The notes beneath the pieces are model-generated. The model searched no databases. It had not been told where the DNA came from and saw only the letters and a list, made by a program, of their open reading frames with translations. A stretch of DNA of 5,761 nt, taken from positions 1 through 5,761 of the forward strand of contig JAJNDL010000098.1 of assembly GCA_021156385.1 (NCBI GenBank), in the 5' to 3' direction. The stretch comes from Moraxellaceae bacterium (lineage in GTDB: Bacteria; Pseudomonadota; Gammaproteobacteria; Pseudomonadales; Moraxellaceae). A program made the position numbers and the translations under genes. How positions within the stretch are numbered: the stretch's first letter is position 1; each line of letters opens with the position of its first letter. Shown here piece by piece: positions 1-5,388 of the stretch.

Positions 1-837
1 ACCCTGGGCCGCCAGGAGCAGCGCGACCATCTCTGCGCCATGCTCGGCCAGTGCGCGCTGGCGCTGGAGCGCATCCTGCTGCAGGAGCGCATCCAGGCGA
101 AGGAGATCCTCATCCAGAAGGAGACCCTGCGCAGCAACATCCTCAACACGCTCTCGCACGACCTGCGCACGCCGCTGACTTCCATCGTGAGCGCTTCCTC
201 CACCTTCCTGGCGGAGCTCGACACGCTGCCGAAACCCGCGATGCGCCAGCTTGGCACGGCGATCTTCGAAGAAGCCAGCCACATGCTGCACATGGTGGAG
301 AACCTGCTCGACATGGCGAGACTGCAGGGCGGCATTCCGCTGGCGCACAAATGGGAAGACCTCGAGGAGATCGTCGGCAGCGCCGTCACCACCCTGCGGC
401 GGCGGGCCGGCACGCACGAGTTCCGGGTCGACGTCCCGCACGGGCTGCCCTTCATCCGCGGCGACGCCGTGCTGCTGGAGCGCGTGCTGATCAACCTGCT
501 GGAGAATGCCGTGAAGTTCTCGGCGCCCGGCACCACGGTGAGCCTGGCCGCCGTCGTCCGCGACGACTGCCTCGAGGTCGCGGTCGGCAACCGCGGCACG
601 CCGATTCCGCCGGAGCAGCGCGAGAAGGTCTTCGAGCCGTTCCACCGCCTGCACGACGATGTGGCCGGCGGCGGGCTCGGCCTGACGATCTGCCGCAGCA
701 TCGTGGAGGCGCACGGCGGACGCATCTGGATAGGCGCCGGCGACGGGCCGGACACGGTGGTGCGCTTCACGCTGCCGATGCCGGCGGACGTGCCCGCGGC
801 ACTGCAGGGCGCCGTACTGCGCACGGCCGGGGAGTAA
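1..837 (+). CDS. kdpD: KdpD sensor histidine kinase, C-terminal part (5' end outside window)
   Basis: This is the C-terminal 278 residues of a membrane histidine kinase; the reading frame is open from base 1, so the N-terminal KdpD, USP-like and membrane regions lie to the left. The family senses low K+ or turgor stress and phosphorylates KdpE. Numbering from the first codon shown, I see the end of a GAF-like/linker helix (about 1-45), the H box SHDLRTPLT with phospho-acceptor His53, the N box INLLENAVKF (164-173), an F box VFEPF (210-214), the G2 box GGGLGL (223-228), and the closing AHGGRIW segment. The G1 box reads NRGTP (197-201) instead of the usual DxGxG, so the adenine-contacting Asp is Asn. 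It stops 3 nt before kdpE, and its last codons carry that gene's ribosome binding site. Assignment to KdpD rather than another kinase rests on the SHDLRTPLT context and the KdpE-like partner; the diagnostic N-terminal domain is not visible. Confidence 0.88.
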   Translation, partial: TLGRQEQRDHLCAMLGQCALALERILLQERIQAKEILIQKETLRSNILNTLSHDLRTPLTSIVSASSTFLAELDTLPKPAMRQLGTAIFEEASHMLHMVENLLDMARLQGGIPLAHKWEDLEEIVGSAVTTLRRRAGTHEFRVDVPHGLPFIRGDAVLLERVLINLLENAVKFSAPGTTVSLAAVVRDDCLEVAVGNRGTPIPPEQREKVFEPFHRLHDDVAGGGLGLTICRSIVEAHGGRIWIGAGDGPDTVVRFTLPMPADVPAALQGAVLRTAGE

Positions 838-840
838 GCC

Positions 841-1539
841 ATGGCGATCCGCGACCTGCAGATCCTGCTCATCGAGGACGACACCCACATCCGTTCGATC
901 CTGACCACGGCGCTGGCGGCGGCCGGTGCCATCGTCATCCCCGCGACCCGCGGCAAGGATGCGCACCGCATCGCCAGCGAGTCGAAGCTCGACCTCGTGC
1001 TGCTGGACCTCGGCCTGCCGGACATGGACGGCGTCGCCCTGATTCCCCTCCTGCAGCAGGCCTGCGACGCCCCCATCATCGTCATCTCCGCCCGCTTCCA
1101 GGAGCAGCAGAAAGTGGCGGCCCTGGATGCCGGCGCGGACGACTACCTCACCAAGCCCTTCGGCATCGACGAGCTGCAGGCGCGCATGCGCTCGACGCTG
1201 CGCCGCAGCGGACGCGCCACGCCCCGGCCGAGCCGGAGCCGCTACGAGCACCAGGGCCTGAGCGTGGATTTCGACACGCACCAGGTCTGCCTCGCCGGCA
1301 AGCCCGTGCACCTGACGCCGCTGGAGTTCCGGCTGCTGGCCGTGCTGGTGCGCCAGGCCGGCAAGGTCATTACGCACCGGCAACTGCTGCGCGAGGTGTG
1401 GGGCCCGCACCACGAGGAAGACGACCACTACCTGCGCATCTACATGCGCCAGTTGCGCAGCAAGCTCGAGGCGAATCCGGCGCAGCCGCGCTTCCTGCTC
1501 AACGAGCCCGGCGTGGGCTATCGCCTGTTCGTCGAGTGA
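841..1539 (+). CDS. kdpE: KdpE, OmpR/PhoB-family response regulator
   Basis: A complete 232-residue two-component DNA-binding response regulator, about the usual KdpE length (E. coli about 225). The receiver domain (about 6-122) has the acidic pocket Glu12-Asp13-Asp14, phospho-acceptor Asp56 in LLDLGLPDMDG, the switch Ser83 in VISAR, and Lys105 in LTKPFG. The winged-helix effector domain (about 134-231) has LTPLEFRLL at 158-166, and then HYLRIYMRQLRSKLE (196-210), the recognition helix region typical of KdpE, ending in GVGYRL. In the family, phospho-KdpE activates kdpFABC for high-affinity K+ uptake. The ATG is preceded by GGGGAG (829-834) with a 6-nt gap, and lies 3 nt after the kdpD stop, so the two genes are surely co-transcribed. 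It is convergent with the DUF2798 gene, with only 21 nt between stop codons. I am confident of the family and fairly confident of the KdpE assignment. Confidence 0.93.
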   Translation: MAIRDLQILLIEDDTHIRSILTTALAAAGAIVIPATRGKDAHRIASESKLDLVLLDLGLPDMDGVALIPLLQQACDAPIIVISARFQEQQKVAALDAGADDYLTKPFGIDELQARMRSTLRRSGRATPRPSRSRYEHQGLSVDFDTHQVCLAGKPVHLTPLEFRLLAVLVRQAGKVITHRQLLREVWGPHHEEDDHYLRIYMRQLRSKLEANPAQPRFLLNEPGVGYRLFVE

Positions 1540-1540
1540 C

Positions 1541-1568
1541 CGGCGTGCCGCGGGCCCGTCTCACGCCG
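1541..1568. terminator. Possible hairpin between convergent kdpE and DUF2798 genes
   Basis: CGGCGTG (1541-1547) pairs perfectly with CACGCCG (1562-1568) around a 14-nt loop that contains GC-rich CCGCGGGCCC. The hairpin starts just after the kdpE stop and overlaps the last codons of the opposing gene. There is no T-tract on either strand, so an intrinsic terminator is only a guess from position and pairing; in 70% GC DNA a 7-bp stem can arise by chance. Confidence 0.3.
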
Positions 1569-1785
1569 TCAGCCGGCCCACGGCGCGGCGCACCAGCGGC
1601 GCCAGCACCGTCACCGTCGGGAAGGCCACCGGCCAGGTCAGGGCGCAGCTCTTCAGCCACTGCGCGGGGAAGTCCGGCTGCAGGCCCTGCGTCGTCAGCA
1701 GCACGAAGGCCGAGACGATGCAGACCATGACGGCCGAGAGCAGGGCCCCGAACACGAGCGGGGCGAAGCGGGCGGGAACGCGCAT
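1561..1785 (-). CDS. DUF2798 family small two-helix membrane protein
   Basis: A 74-residue protein of unknown function. It resembles DUF2798 from beginning to end: a start like MRVPARFAPLVFGALLS, two hydrophobic segments (about 8-30 and 43-65) separated by a short loop (GLQPDFPAQW), and the ending APLVRRAVGRL, which gives a basic cytoplasmic C-terminus. The second segment carries the WPVAFPTVTVLAPLVRR pattern I associate with the family. The start is supported by AAGGAG (plus-strand 1795-1800) with a 9-nt spacer. It lies 75 nt downstream of the DUF2938 gene on the same strand, with no clear terminator between them; a 5-bp hairpin (1820-1833) and two copies of CGGTGAAG (1806-1813, 1820-1827) are the only structures there. 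It is therefore probably the second gene of the operon driven by the SoxR-box promoter. Biochemical role unknown. Confidence 0.82.
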   Translation of the reverse strand: MRVPARFAPLVFGALLSAVMVCIVSAFVLLTTQGLQPDFPAQWLKSCALTWPVAFPTVTVLAPLVRRAVGRLTA

Positions 1786-1860
1786 TGCGGTTTTCTCCTT
1801 GAGGTCGGTGAAGCAAGGCCGGTGAAGGCACCGTGAGTTCGGCGCTCCAGGGATTCAGCG

Positions 1861-2352
1861 TTACTGCAGGTGCAGCAGGCGGGTGCCCCAGCCGGCGGCA
1901 TAGAGCCCGAGGCCGAACACCGCGTGCATGACGAGGCTCTGCAGGCGCGCGGCACGGGGCCGCGGCGTGCATCGCGCGGCGAGGCCGGCGCCCATGCCGG
2001 GCTGCATCAGCAGGAAGGGCGCGGCCACGGTGCCGAGGCCGACGAGCAGCGCCGGCAACAGCGTCGGCTGCCGCGCCCACGCCGGGCCGGCGACGGCGAG
2101 CAGCAGCGCGGCATAGGCGATGCCGATCGCGTAATGCGCACTCCAGCCGAGCAGGGCCTCGCCGCGCACCGGTGCGGCCGCCGCGATGGCGGGGTGCACG
2201 AAGCGGCCGCGCGGCATGTGCGCGAACCAGCGCCCCACCAGCCCGTAGTTGGGCGGCGCGACGCCGAAGAGGCGTTGCCGCAGCAGCGCCCAGAGATCCA
2301 TCACCGCCGTCGCGCCGGTGCCGATGAGCAGCGTGTCCATCACCACGTTCAT
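1861..2352 (-). CDS. DUF2938 family multi-pass membrane protein
   Basis: A 163-residue integral membrane protein of unknown function. About four hydrophobic segments are visible (roughly 6-24, 67-90, 97-117, 137-157). Features I recognise as DUF2938-like are GATAVMDLW (13-21, with an Asp inside the first helix), the loop NYGLVGRWFAHMPRGRF (35-51), GWSAHYAIGIAY (69-80), MQPGMGAG (116-123) and HAVFGLGLY (143-151). The polar residues Asp19, His73 and His143 in or beside membrane segments could be functional, but this is inference. ATG at 2352-2350 is preceded by GGAGG (plus-strand 2358-2362) with a 5-nt gap; the internal Met5 would have a 17-nt gap, so the upstream ATG is preferred. The gene diverges from the MerR-type regulator across 72 nt that contain a SoxR-like operator, so it is the likely regulated target, together with the DUF2798 gene downstream. 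Confidence 0.87.
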   Translation of the reverse strand: MNVVMDTLLIGTGATAVMDLWALLRQRLFGVAPPNYGLVGRWFAHMPRGRFVHPAIAAAAPVRGEALLGWSAHYAIGIAYAALLLAVAGPAWARQPTLLPALLVGLGTVAAPFLLMQPGMGAGLAARCTPRPRAARLQSLVMHAVFGLGLYAAGWGTRLLHLQ

Positions 2353-2389
2353 GTTGTCCTCCGACTTGTTTTCGAACTGGCTGGAGTAC

Positions 2390-2420
2390 AGAGTGCCACT
2401 TCAAGTCGACTTGAGGTCAA
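2390..2420 (-). promoter_or_regulatory. Candidate MerR-type promoter of the DUF2938-DUF2798 genes
   Basis: Read on the minus strand there is TTGACC (2420-2415) as a -35, a 19-nt spacer (2414-2396) holding the palindrome, and CACTCT (2395-2390) as a weak -10. The predicted start is near 2383, leaving about 30 nt to the DUF2938 ATG. The over-long 19-nt spacer with a dyad in the middle is the hallmark of promoters activated by MerR-family proteins through DNA distortion, and the placement copies that of soxS (TTTACC, 19 nt, TATACT, from memory). The -35 is good; the -10 keeps only the second A and last T of the consensus, so the exact -10 is uncertain. Confidence 0.62.
2398..2417. promoter_or_regulatory. 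SoxR-like operator palindrome
   Basis: TCAAGTCGACTTGA (2401-2414) is a perfect 14-bp palindrome; extending it to 2398-2417 adds two pairs and one mismatch. The 18 bases at 2399-2416 match the E. coli soxS operator CCTCAAGTTAACTTGAGG (recalled) at 15 positions, differing only at the second base and the two central bases. It lies between the divergent DUF2938 and MerR-type genes. Its right arm also contains the GAGG (2413-2416) that serves as ribosome binding site for the regulator, and the start codon follows only 8 nt later, so bound regulator would very likely also limit its own transcription. Confidence 0.78.
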
Positions 2421-2424
2421 GGGC

Positions 2425-2844
2425 ATGCGGGAGCTGGATATCACCGAGGTCGCGCGGCAGTCCGGACTGCCGGCCTCGACGCTGCGCTATTACGAGGAAC
2501 GCGGGCTGATCGCGTCGGTCGGTCGGCACGGCCTGCGCCGTCTCTTCCCTCCCGCGGTGCTGGAGACGCTGGCGCTGATCGCGCTGGGCCGTGCCGCCGG
2601 CTTCTCGCTCGACGAGATCGCGCACATGTTCGCGCCCGGCGGGCGCGTGGAGATCGACCGGGAACTGCTGCTGGCCAAGGCGGAGGAGCTGGAGGCGACG
2701 ATCCGCAAGCTCGCGACGCTGCGCGACGGCCTGCGCCATGCGGCGGCCTGCCGTGCGCCGAGCCATCTGGAATGCCCGACGTTCCGCCGCCTGATGGGCG
2801 TGGCCGTGAAGCGGGGCAGCGGGAAGAAGACGCGGAAGGGGTGA
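2425..2844 (+). CDS. MerR-family regulator, SoxR-like but with only two C-terminal cysteines
   Basis: A 139-residue DNA-binding regulator. Residues 4-72 form the MerR winged helix: ITEVARQSGLPASTLRYYEERGLIASV, then the HGLRRLF wing and a GFSLDEIAHMF helix. Residues about 77-106 form the dimerisation helix, followed by a loop with Cys109, His114 and Cys117 and a basic tail (KRGSGKKTRKG). From LATLRD (96-101) through Cys117-Pro the segment aligns without gaps to the recalled E. coli SoxR cluster region: Cys109 and Cys117 match SoxR Cys122 and Cys130, while Cys119 and Cys124 are Ala here. A [2Fe-2S] cluster is therefore unlikely; C-x7-C-P is also the CueR Cu(I) loop spacing, but the position of CueR's selectivity Ser77 appears to be Val75. 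The frame is open far upstream, but the ATG at 2425 gives the family N-terminus and has GAGG 8 nt away. It probably regulates the divergent DUF2938 operon and itself. The signal is unknown. Confidence 0.9.
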   Translation: MRELDITEVARQSGLPASTLRYYEERGLIASVGRHGLRRLFPPAVLETLALIALGRAAGFSLDEIAHMFAPGGRVEIDRELLLAKAEELEATIRKLATLRDGLRHAAACRAPSHLECPTFRRLMGVAVKRGSGKKTRKG

Positions 2845-2858
2845 AGCCAGAAGAGGCG

Positions 2859-2884
2859 CGAAGCCGCGCGGACGCGCGGCTTCG
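2859..2884. terminator. Strong GC hairpin between convergent regulator and helicase genes
   Basis: CGAAGCCGCGCG (2859-2870) and CGCGCGGCTTCG (2873-2884) are perfect inverted repeats; with a realistic 4-nt loop (GGAC) the stem is 11 bp. It starts 14 nt after the regulator's stop and ends 8 nt before the helicase stop, the ideal place for a bidirectional terminator. Neither side has a T-tract, so it may act as a non-canonical terminator or as a 3'-end protecting structure. Confidence 0.65.
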
Positions 2885-2892
2885 GGGGCGCG

Positions 2893-4347
2893 TCAGACGT
2901 TGCCGGAGACGCCCGACGGCTTGCGCCGGCGCCGGCGGCGCGGCGGGCTGCCGGCCGCTTCCGTGCCGGCGGGCCGGCCCTGCGGTGGCGGCGCGGTTTT
3001 CGGCCGGGGCGCGGACGGCTTGTTGCCCGGGGCGTGGCCGCCCTTCGGCGCAGAGCCGGGCTTGCCCTTCGGCGCGGCCGGCTTGCCCTGGGCCGGTCGG
3101 GCCCCGCCGGTTTTCGGCGCCCCGGCTTTCGGCGCGCTGCGGCCGGCACGCGGCGGCCGCGCCTCGCGCGGCTTGCGCAGCGGTTCCGCCACCGCGTTGG
3201 GATCGGGTTCGAAGCCCGGGATCACGACCTGCTCGAGCTGGCGCTTCATCAGCTTCTCGATGTCGGCGAGCAGCTTGTGCTCGTCGACGCAGACCAGCGA
3301 CACCGCCTCGCCCTCGGCGCCGGCGCGGCCGGTGCGGCCGATGCGGTGCACGTAGTCCGCCGGCGTGTTGGGCAGCTCGTAGTTCACCACGTGCGGCAGG
3401 CCGTCGATGTCGATGCCGCGCGCCGCGATGTCGGTGGCGACCAGCACGCGCAGGCTGCCGTCCTTGAAGCCGCCCAGCGCGCGCTCGCGCGCGCTCTGGC
3501 TCTTGTTGCCGTGGATGGGCAGGGCGCTGATGCCGTTCTCGTTGAGCTGCTCGGCCAGGCGGTTGGCGCCGTGCTTGGTGCGCGTGAAGACCAGCACCTG
3601 CGACCAGTTGCCGCGCTTGATGAGTTTCTCCAGCAGTTCGCGCTTGCGGCCGCGGTCCACCGGATGCACCACCTGCGACACGAGTTCGGCGGGCGCGTTG
3701 CGGCGCGCCACCTCGATGTGCACCGGATCGTGCAGGATGCCGGCGGCGAGCTGCTTGATCTCGTCGGAGAAGGTGGCGGAGAAGAGCAGGTTCTGCCGCT
3801 TCGCGGGCAGGAGCTGCAGCACGCGGCGGATGTCGCGGATGAAGCCCATGTCGAGCATGCGGTCGGCTTCGTCCAGCACCAGCGTCTCCACGCCGGAGAG
3901 GTCGATGGCCCGGAGGCCGGCGAGGTCGAGCAGGCGGCCCGGCGTCGCCACCACGATGTCGGTGCGGCGGTTCAGCTTCTCGCGCTGCGGATTGATGGCG
4001 ACGCCGCCGAAGATCACCAGCGATTTCACGTCGATGAACTTGCCGTAGGTGCGCACGCTCTCCTCGACCTGCGCGGCGAGTTCGCGCGTCGGCGTCAGGA
4101 TCAGCACGCGGATCTTCGCTTTCGCGTTCGACTTCGCGAAGTCGTGCTGCGTGAGGCGCTGCAGGAGGGGCAGCGTGAAGCCGGCGGTCTTGCCGGTGCC
4201 GGTCTGCGCGGCGGCGAGCAGGTCGCGGCCGGCGAGCACGGCGGGAATGGCTTCCGTCTGGATGGGCGTGGGCGTGGTGTAACCGCTCTCTTCGATGGCA
4301 CGGACGAGGGCGGGTGAAAGGCCGAGGGCGGCAAAGGCTGAAGACAA
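2893..4347 (-). CDS. rhlE: RhlE-like DEAD-box ATP-dependent RNA helicase
   Basis: A 484-residue cytoplasmic RNA helicase with every core motif intact: Q motif GYTTPTPIQ (22-30), Walker A AQTGTGKT (47-54), Ia PTREL (86-90), GG (114-115), Ib TPGR (135-138), DEAD (159-162), SAT (190-192), [10 protein letters not shown] (251-258), [11 protein letters not shown] (304-313) and [10 protein letters not shown] (334-341). The family unwinds short RNA duplexes with ATP and works in ribosome assembly and RNA decay. After about 385 comes a disordered Pro/Ala/Gly/Lys/Arg-rich tail ending in [15 protein letters not shown], typical of RhlE-type proteins and probably RNA-binding. No ATG or GTG fits: TTG at 4347-4345 gives [17 protein letters not shown], matching the usual RhlE start, and the frame meets a stop codon (TAA) upstream before any other start. 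The ribosome binding site is weak (GGAT). It is transcribed alone, convergent with the MerR-type gene. RhlE is the best subfamily call; SrmB or DbpA are less likely. Confidence 0.93.
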   Translation of the reverse strand: MSSAFAALGLSPALVRAIEESGYTTPTPIQTEAIPAVLAGRDLLAAAQTGTGKTAGFTLPLLQRLTQHDFAKSNAKAKIRVLILTPTRELAAQVEESVRTYGKFIDVKSLVIFGGVAINPQREKLNRRTDIVVATPGRLLDLAGLRAIDLSGVETLVLDEADRMLDMGFIRDIRRVLQLLPAKRQNLLFSATFSDEIKQLAAGILHDPVHIEVARRNAPAELVSQVVHPVDRGRKRELLEKLIKRGNWSQVLVFTRTKHGANRLAEQLNENGISALPIHGNKSQSARERALGGFKDGSLRVLVATDIAARGIDIDGLPHVVNYELPNTPADYVHRIGRTGRAGAEGEAVSLVCVDEHKLLADIEKLMKRQLEQVVIPGFEPDPNAVAEPLRKPREARPPRAGRSAPKAGAPKTGGARPAQGKPAAPKGKPGSAPKGGHAPGNKPSAPRPKTAPPPQGRPAGTEAAGSPPRRRRRRKPSGVSGNV

Positions 4348-4379
4348 AACAGGATCCGGGTCGGGCGGGAAAGGGCGCG

Positions 4380-4398
4380 ATTATCCGCGCTTGCGCGG
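4380..4398 (-). promoter_or_regulatory. Candidate helicase promoter -10 with adjoining palindrome
   Basis: On the minus strand GATAAT (4385-4380) is a good -10 in otherwise GC-rich DNA, about 33 nt before the TTG start. Directly upstream, sharing one base, is the perfect 14-bp palindrome CCGCGCAAGCGCGG (4398-4385), which would lie in the -10/-35 spacer. At 17 nt spacing the -35 would be TATCCG, a poor match. The palindrome could be an operator, but GC-rich palindromes of this size can occur by chance here. Confidence 0.4.
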
Positions 4399-4612
4399 CA
4401 AACGGATAGGAAAACATGGGTCGGGTGACGACGTGCCGAGGGTGCGGGCCGGTCCCGGGTCCGCGGTCCTTCCGCTTTGCGGTAGCGGCGCCTGGAGGGT
4501 GGGCGTACGGAGCATGCCCATGCAGCCAGGCAGACGGGCCCTCACCGTGGCAAGGTCAGGACTGCCGCACGGTCATGTGGCGCGCGACTACCGGCGGCTT
4601 CCTGTTCAGGAT

Positions 4613-4634
4613 GTCCACCGGCACGCCGCTGGAC
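4613..4634 (-). terminator. Possible terminator hairpin downstream of DUF2939 gene
   Basis: GTCCA (4613-4617) pairs with TGGAC (4630-4634); after one C-C mismatch three further pairs form (4619-4621 with 4626-4628), leaving a 4-nt loop. It begins 7 nt beyond the DUF2939 stop codon on that gene's strand. There is no following T-tract, so its terminator role is tentative. Confidence 0.4.
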
Positions 4635-4641
4635 GGTGGGC

Positions 4642-5388
4642 TCAGTAGCTCTGCGCGGCCTGCTGCGCGCGCAGTTCGTCCTGCCGCTTCACAAGGTCCT
4701 CGGCATGCTGCTGCCACTGGGCGCGCTTCTCGTCGTCCGCCTGTTGCGCCTCGCGCGACGGCTGCGCCGCCGTGCTGCCGGGCAGCATGCCCTGCAACTG
4801 CGGGTTGGCCTGCATCAGGGCCTGCAGTTGCGCCTGCGCGGCGCGGGAATCCTCGGGCTGCGCGGCCTTTTTCGCCTTGCGCTCGGCGAGCAGCTCCTGC
4901 ATCGGCAGCTCGATGCGCGACAGCTTCCAGTCCAGGCCCTTGCGCAGCAGCACCAGCTTGTAGGGCTTGTCCGCCTCCTTGCCCACGGTGACGTGGAATT
5001 CGCTCGTGCCCTTGAGCGCCATGCTTGCGCCGGCGAAGGCGTCGCCGTCCGGCGCGGGCTGCTGCTTGTGCGCTTCCTTGATCAGCGTGGAGAGGCCCGA
5101 GGGCGTGACCATGCTGTCCACCATGGGATCGACCAGCGCGGACACGAAGGCCACGGCCATGCCGGCGAAGGGGTTGTCGGCACTGGCCTCTGCCCCGAGC
5201 TCCGCCGTCACCGCCTGGCGCATCTGCGCCTTCAGGCTCTCGCGCAGCGCCGGGAAATCCACGTGCGCCTCCAGCGCCTGCTGGTCGCCGGACTGCAGCG
5301 CCTTGTTGAGCCCGCGCACGGCGAGATAAGGCGAGGCGAAGAAATACGCGACGCCGAGGGCGACGATGACGAGAGCGAGTTTTTTCAT
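4642..5388 (-). CDS. DUF2939 domain-containing membrane-anchored or exported protein
   Basis: A 248-residue protein of unknown function. MKK followed by a hydrophobic stretch (4-19, LALVIVALGVAYFFAS) is a signal anchor or uncleaved signal peptide; no lipobox Cys is present, so most of the chain should be periplasmic. Residues about 20-105 fit DUF2939: YLAVRGLNKALQSGD, then VDFPALRESLKAQ (43-55), NPFAGMAVAFVSALVDPMVD (72-91) and the TPSGLSTLI segment. Residues about 128-163 look beta-rich (FHVTVG, KLVLLRKGLDWKLSRIELP), as is common in this family. From about 168 on there is a charged Ala/Gln-rich helical tail (AQAQLQALMQANPQLQGM, and later EKRAQWQQHAEDLVKRQDEL) that may be a coiled coil. The ATG at 5388-5386 gives the signal segment directly; the nearest purine-rich stretch (AGGGA) is distant, so ribosome binding is weak or different. 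It is probably a single-gene unit, divergent from the oxidoreductase gene on the right. Confidence 0.8.
   Translation of the reverse strand: MKKLALVIVALGVAYFFASPYLAVRGLNKALQSGDQQALEAHVDFPALRESLKAQMRQAVTAELGAEASADNPFAGMAVAFVSALVDPMVDSMVTPSGLSTLIKEAHKQQPAPDGDAFAGASMALKGTSEFHVTVGKEADKPYKLVLLRKGLDWKLSRIELPMQELLAERKAKKAAQPEDSRAAQAQLQALMQANPQLQGMLPGSTAAQPSREAQQADDEKRAQWQQHAEDLVKRQDELRAQQAAQSY

Larger units (their letters stand above)
4348..4641. other. 294-nt gap between DUF2939 gene and helicase gene
   Basis: Both flanking genes run leftwards. The right end holds a hairpin just after the DUF2939 stop; the left end (4380-4398) holds a palindrome and -10-like box for the helicase. Between them (about 4400-4610) the DNA is GC-rich with short repeats of GGTCC near 4450-4470, and I see no convincing gene or RNA. 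Short open frames cross it but carry no recognisable family or good ribosome binding site. Confidence 0.55.

Noticed and set aside
51..1730. Long plus-strand open frame overlapping kdpD and kdpE
   Set aside because: Composition is Arg/Ala/Pro/His-rich noise in an alternative frame of two clearly recognised genes; a normal artefact of high GC.
1870..2424. Possible N-terminal extension of the MerR-type regulator, whose frame is open for over 550 nt upstream
   Set aside because: The stretch is antisense to the recognised DUF2938 gene and has no family resemblance; MerR proteins begin just before the helix-turn-helix, which ATG 2425 provides.
2425..2844. Calling the regulator SoxR itself
   Set aside because: Two of the four cluster cysteines are Ala and the target is not a SoxS-like gene; SoxR-like is as far as the sequence goes.
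2425..2844. Calling the regulator CueR or another named metal sensor
   Set aside because: C-x7-C-P fits, but the selectivity residue appears to be Val, no metal-transport gene is adjacent, and the operator is of SoxR rather than CueR type.
3034..4317. 427-codon plus-strand ORF antisense to the helicase
   Set aside because: It mirrors the codon pattern of rhlE, has a repetitive His/Asp/Val/Ala/Arg composition, no domain and no good ribosome binding site.
4556..4640. Minus-strand stretch reading VPVDILNRKPPVVARHMTVRQS, faintly like the start of a CBS domain
   Set aside because: It ends at a stop codon after about 20 residues, and I could not continue the resemblance in any frame; too short to call a pseudogene.
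4416..4991. 191-codon plus-strand ORF over the helicase-DUF2939 gap
   Set aside because: Two thirds is antisense to the DUF2939 gene, and the rest is a Cys/Arg/Pro/Ala-rich low-complexity translation without homology I can recognise.
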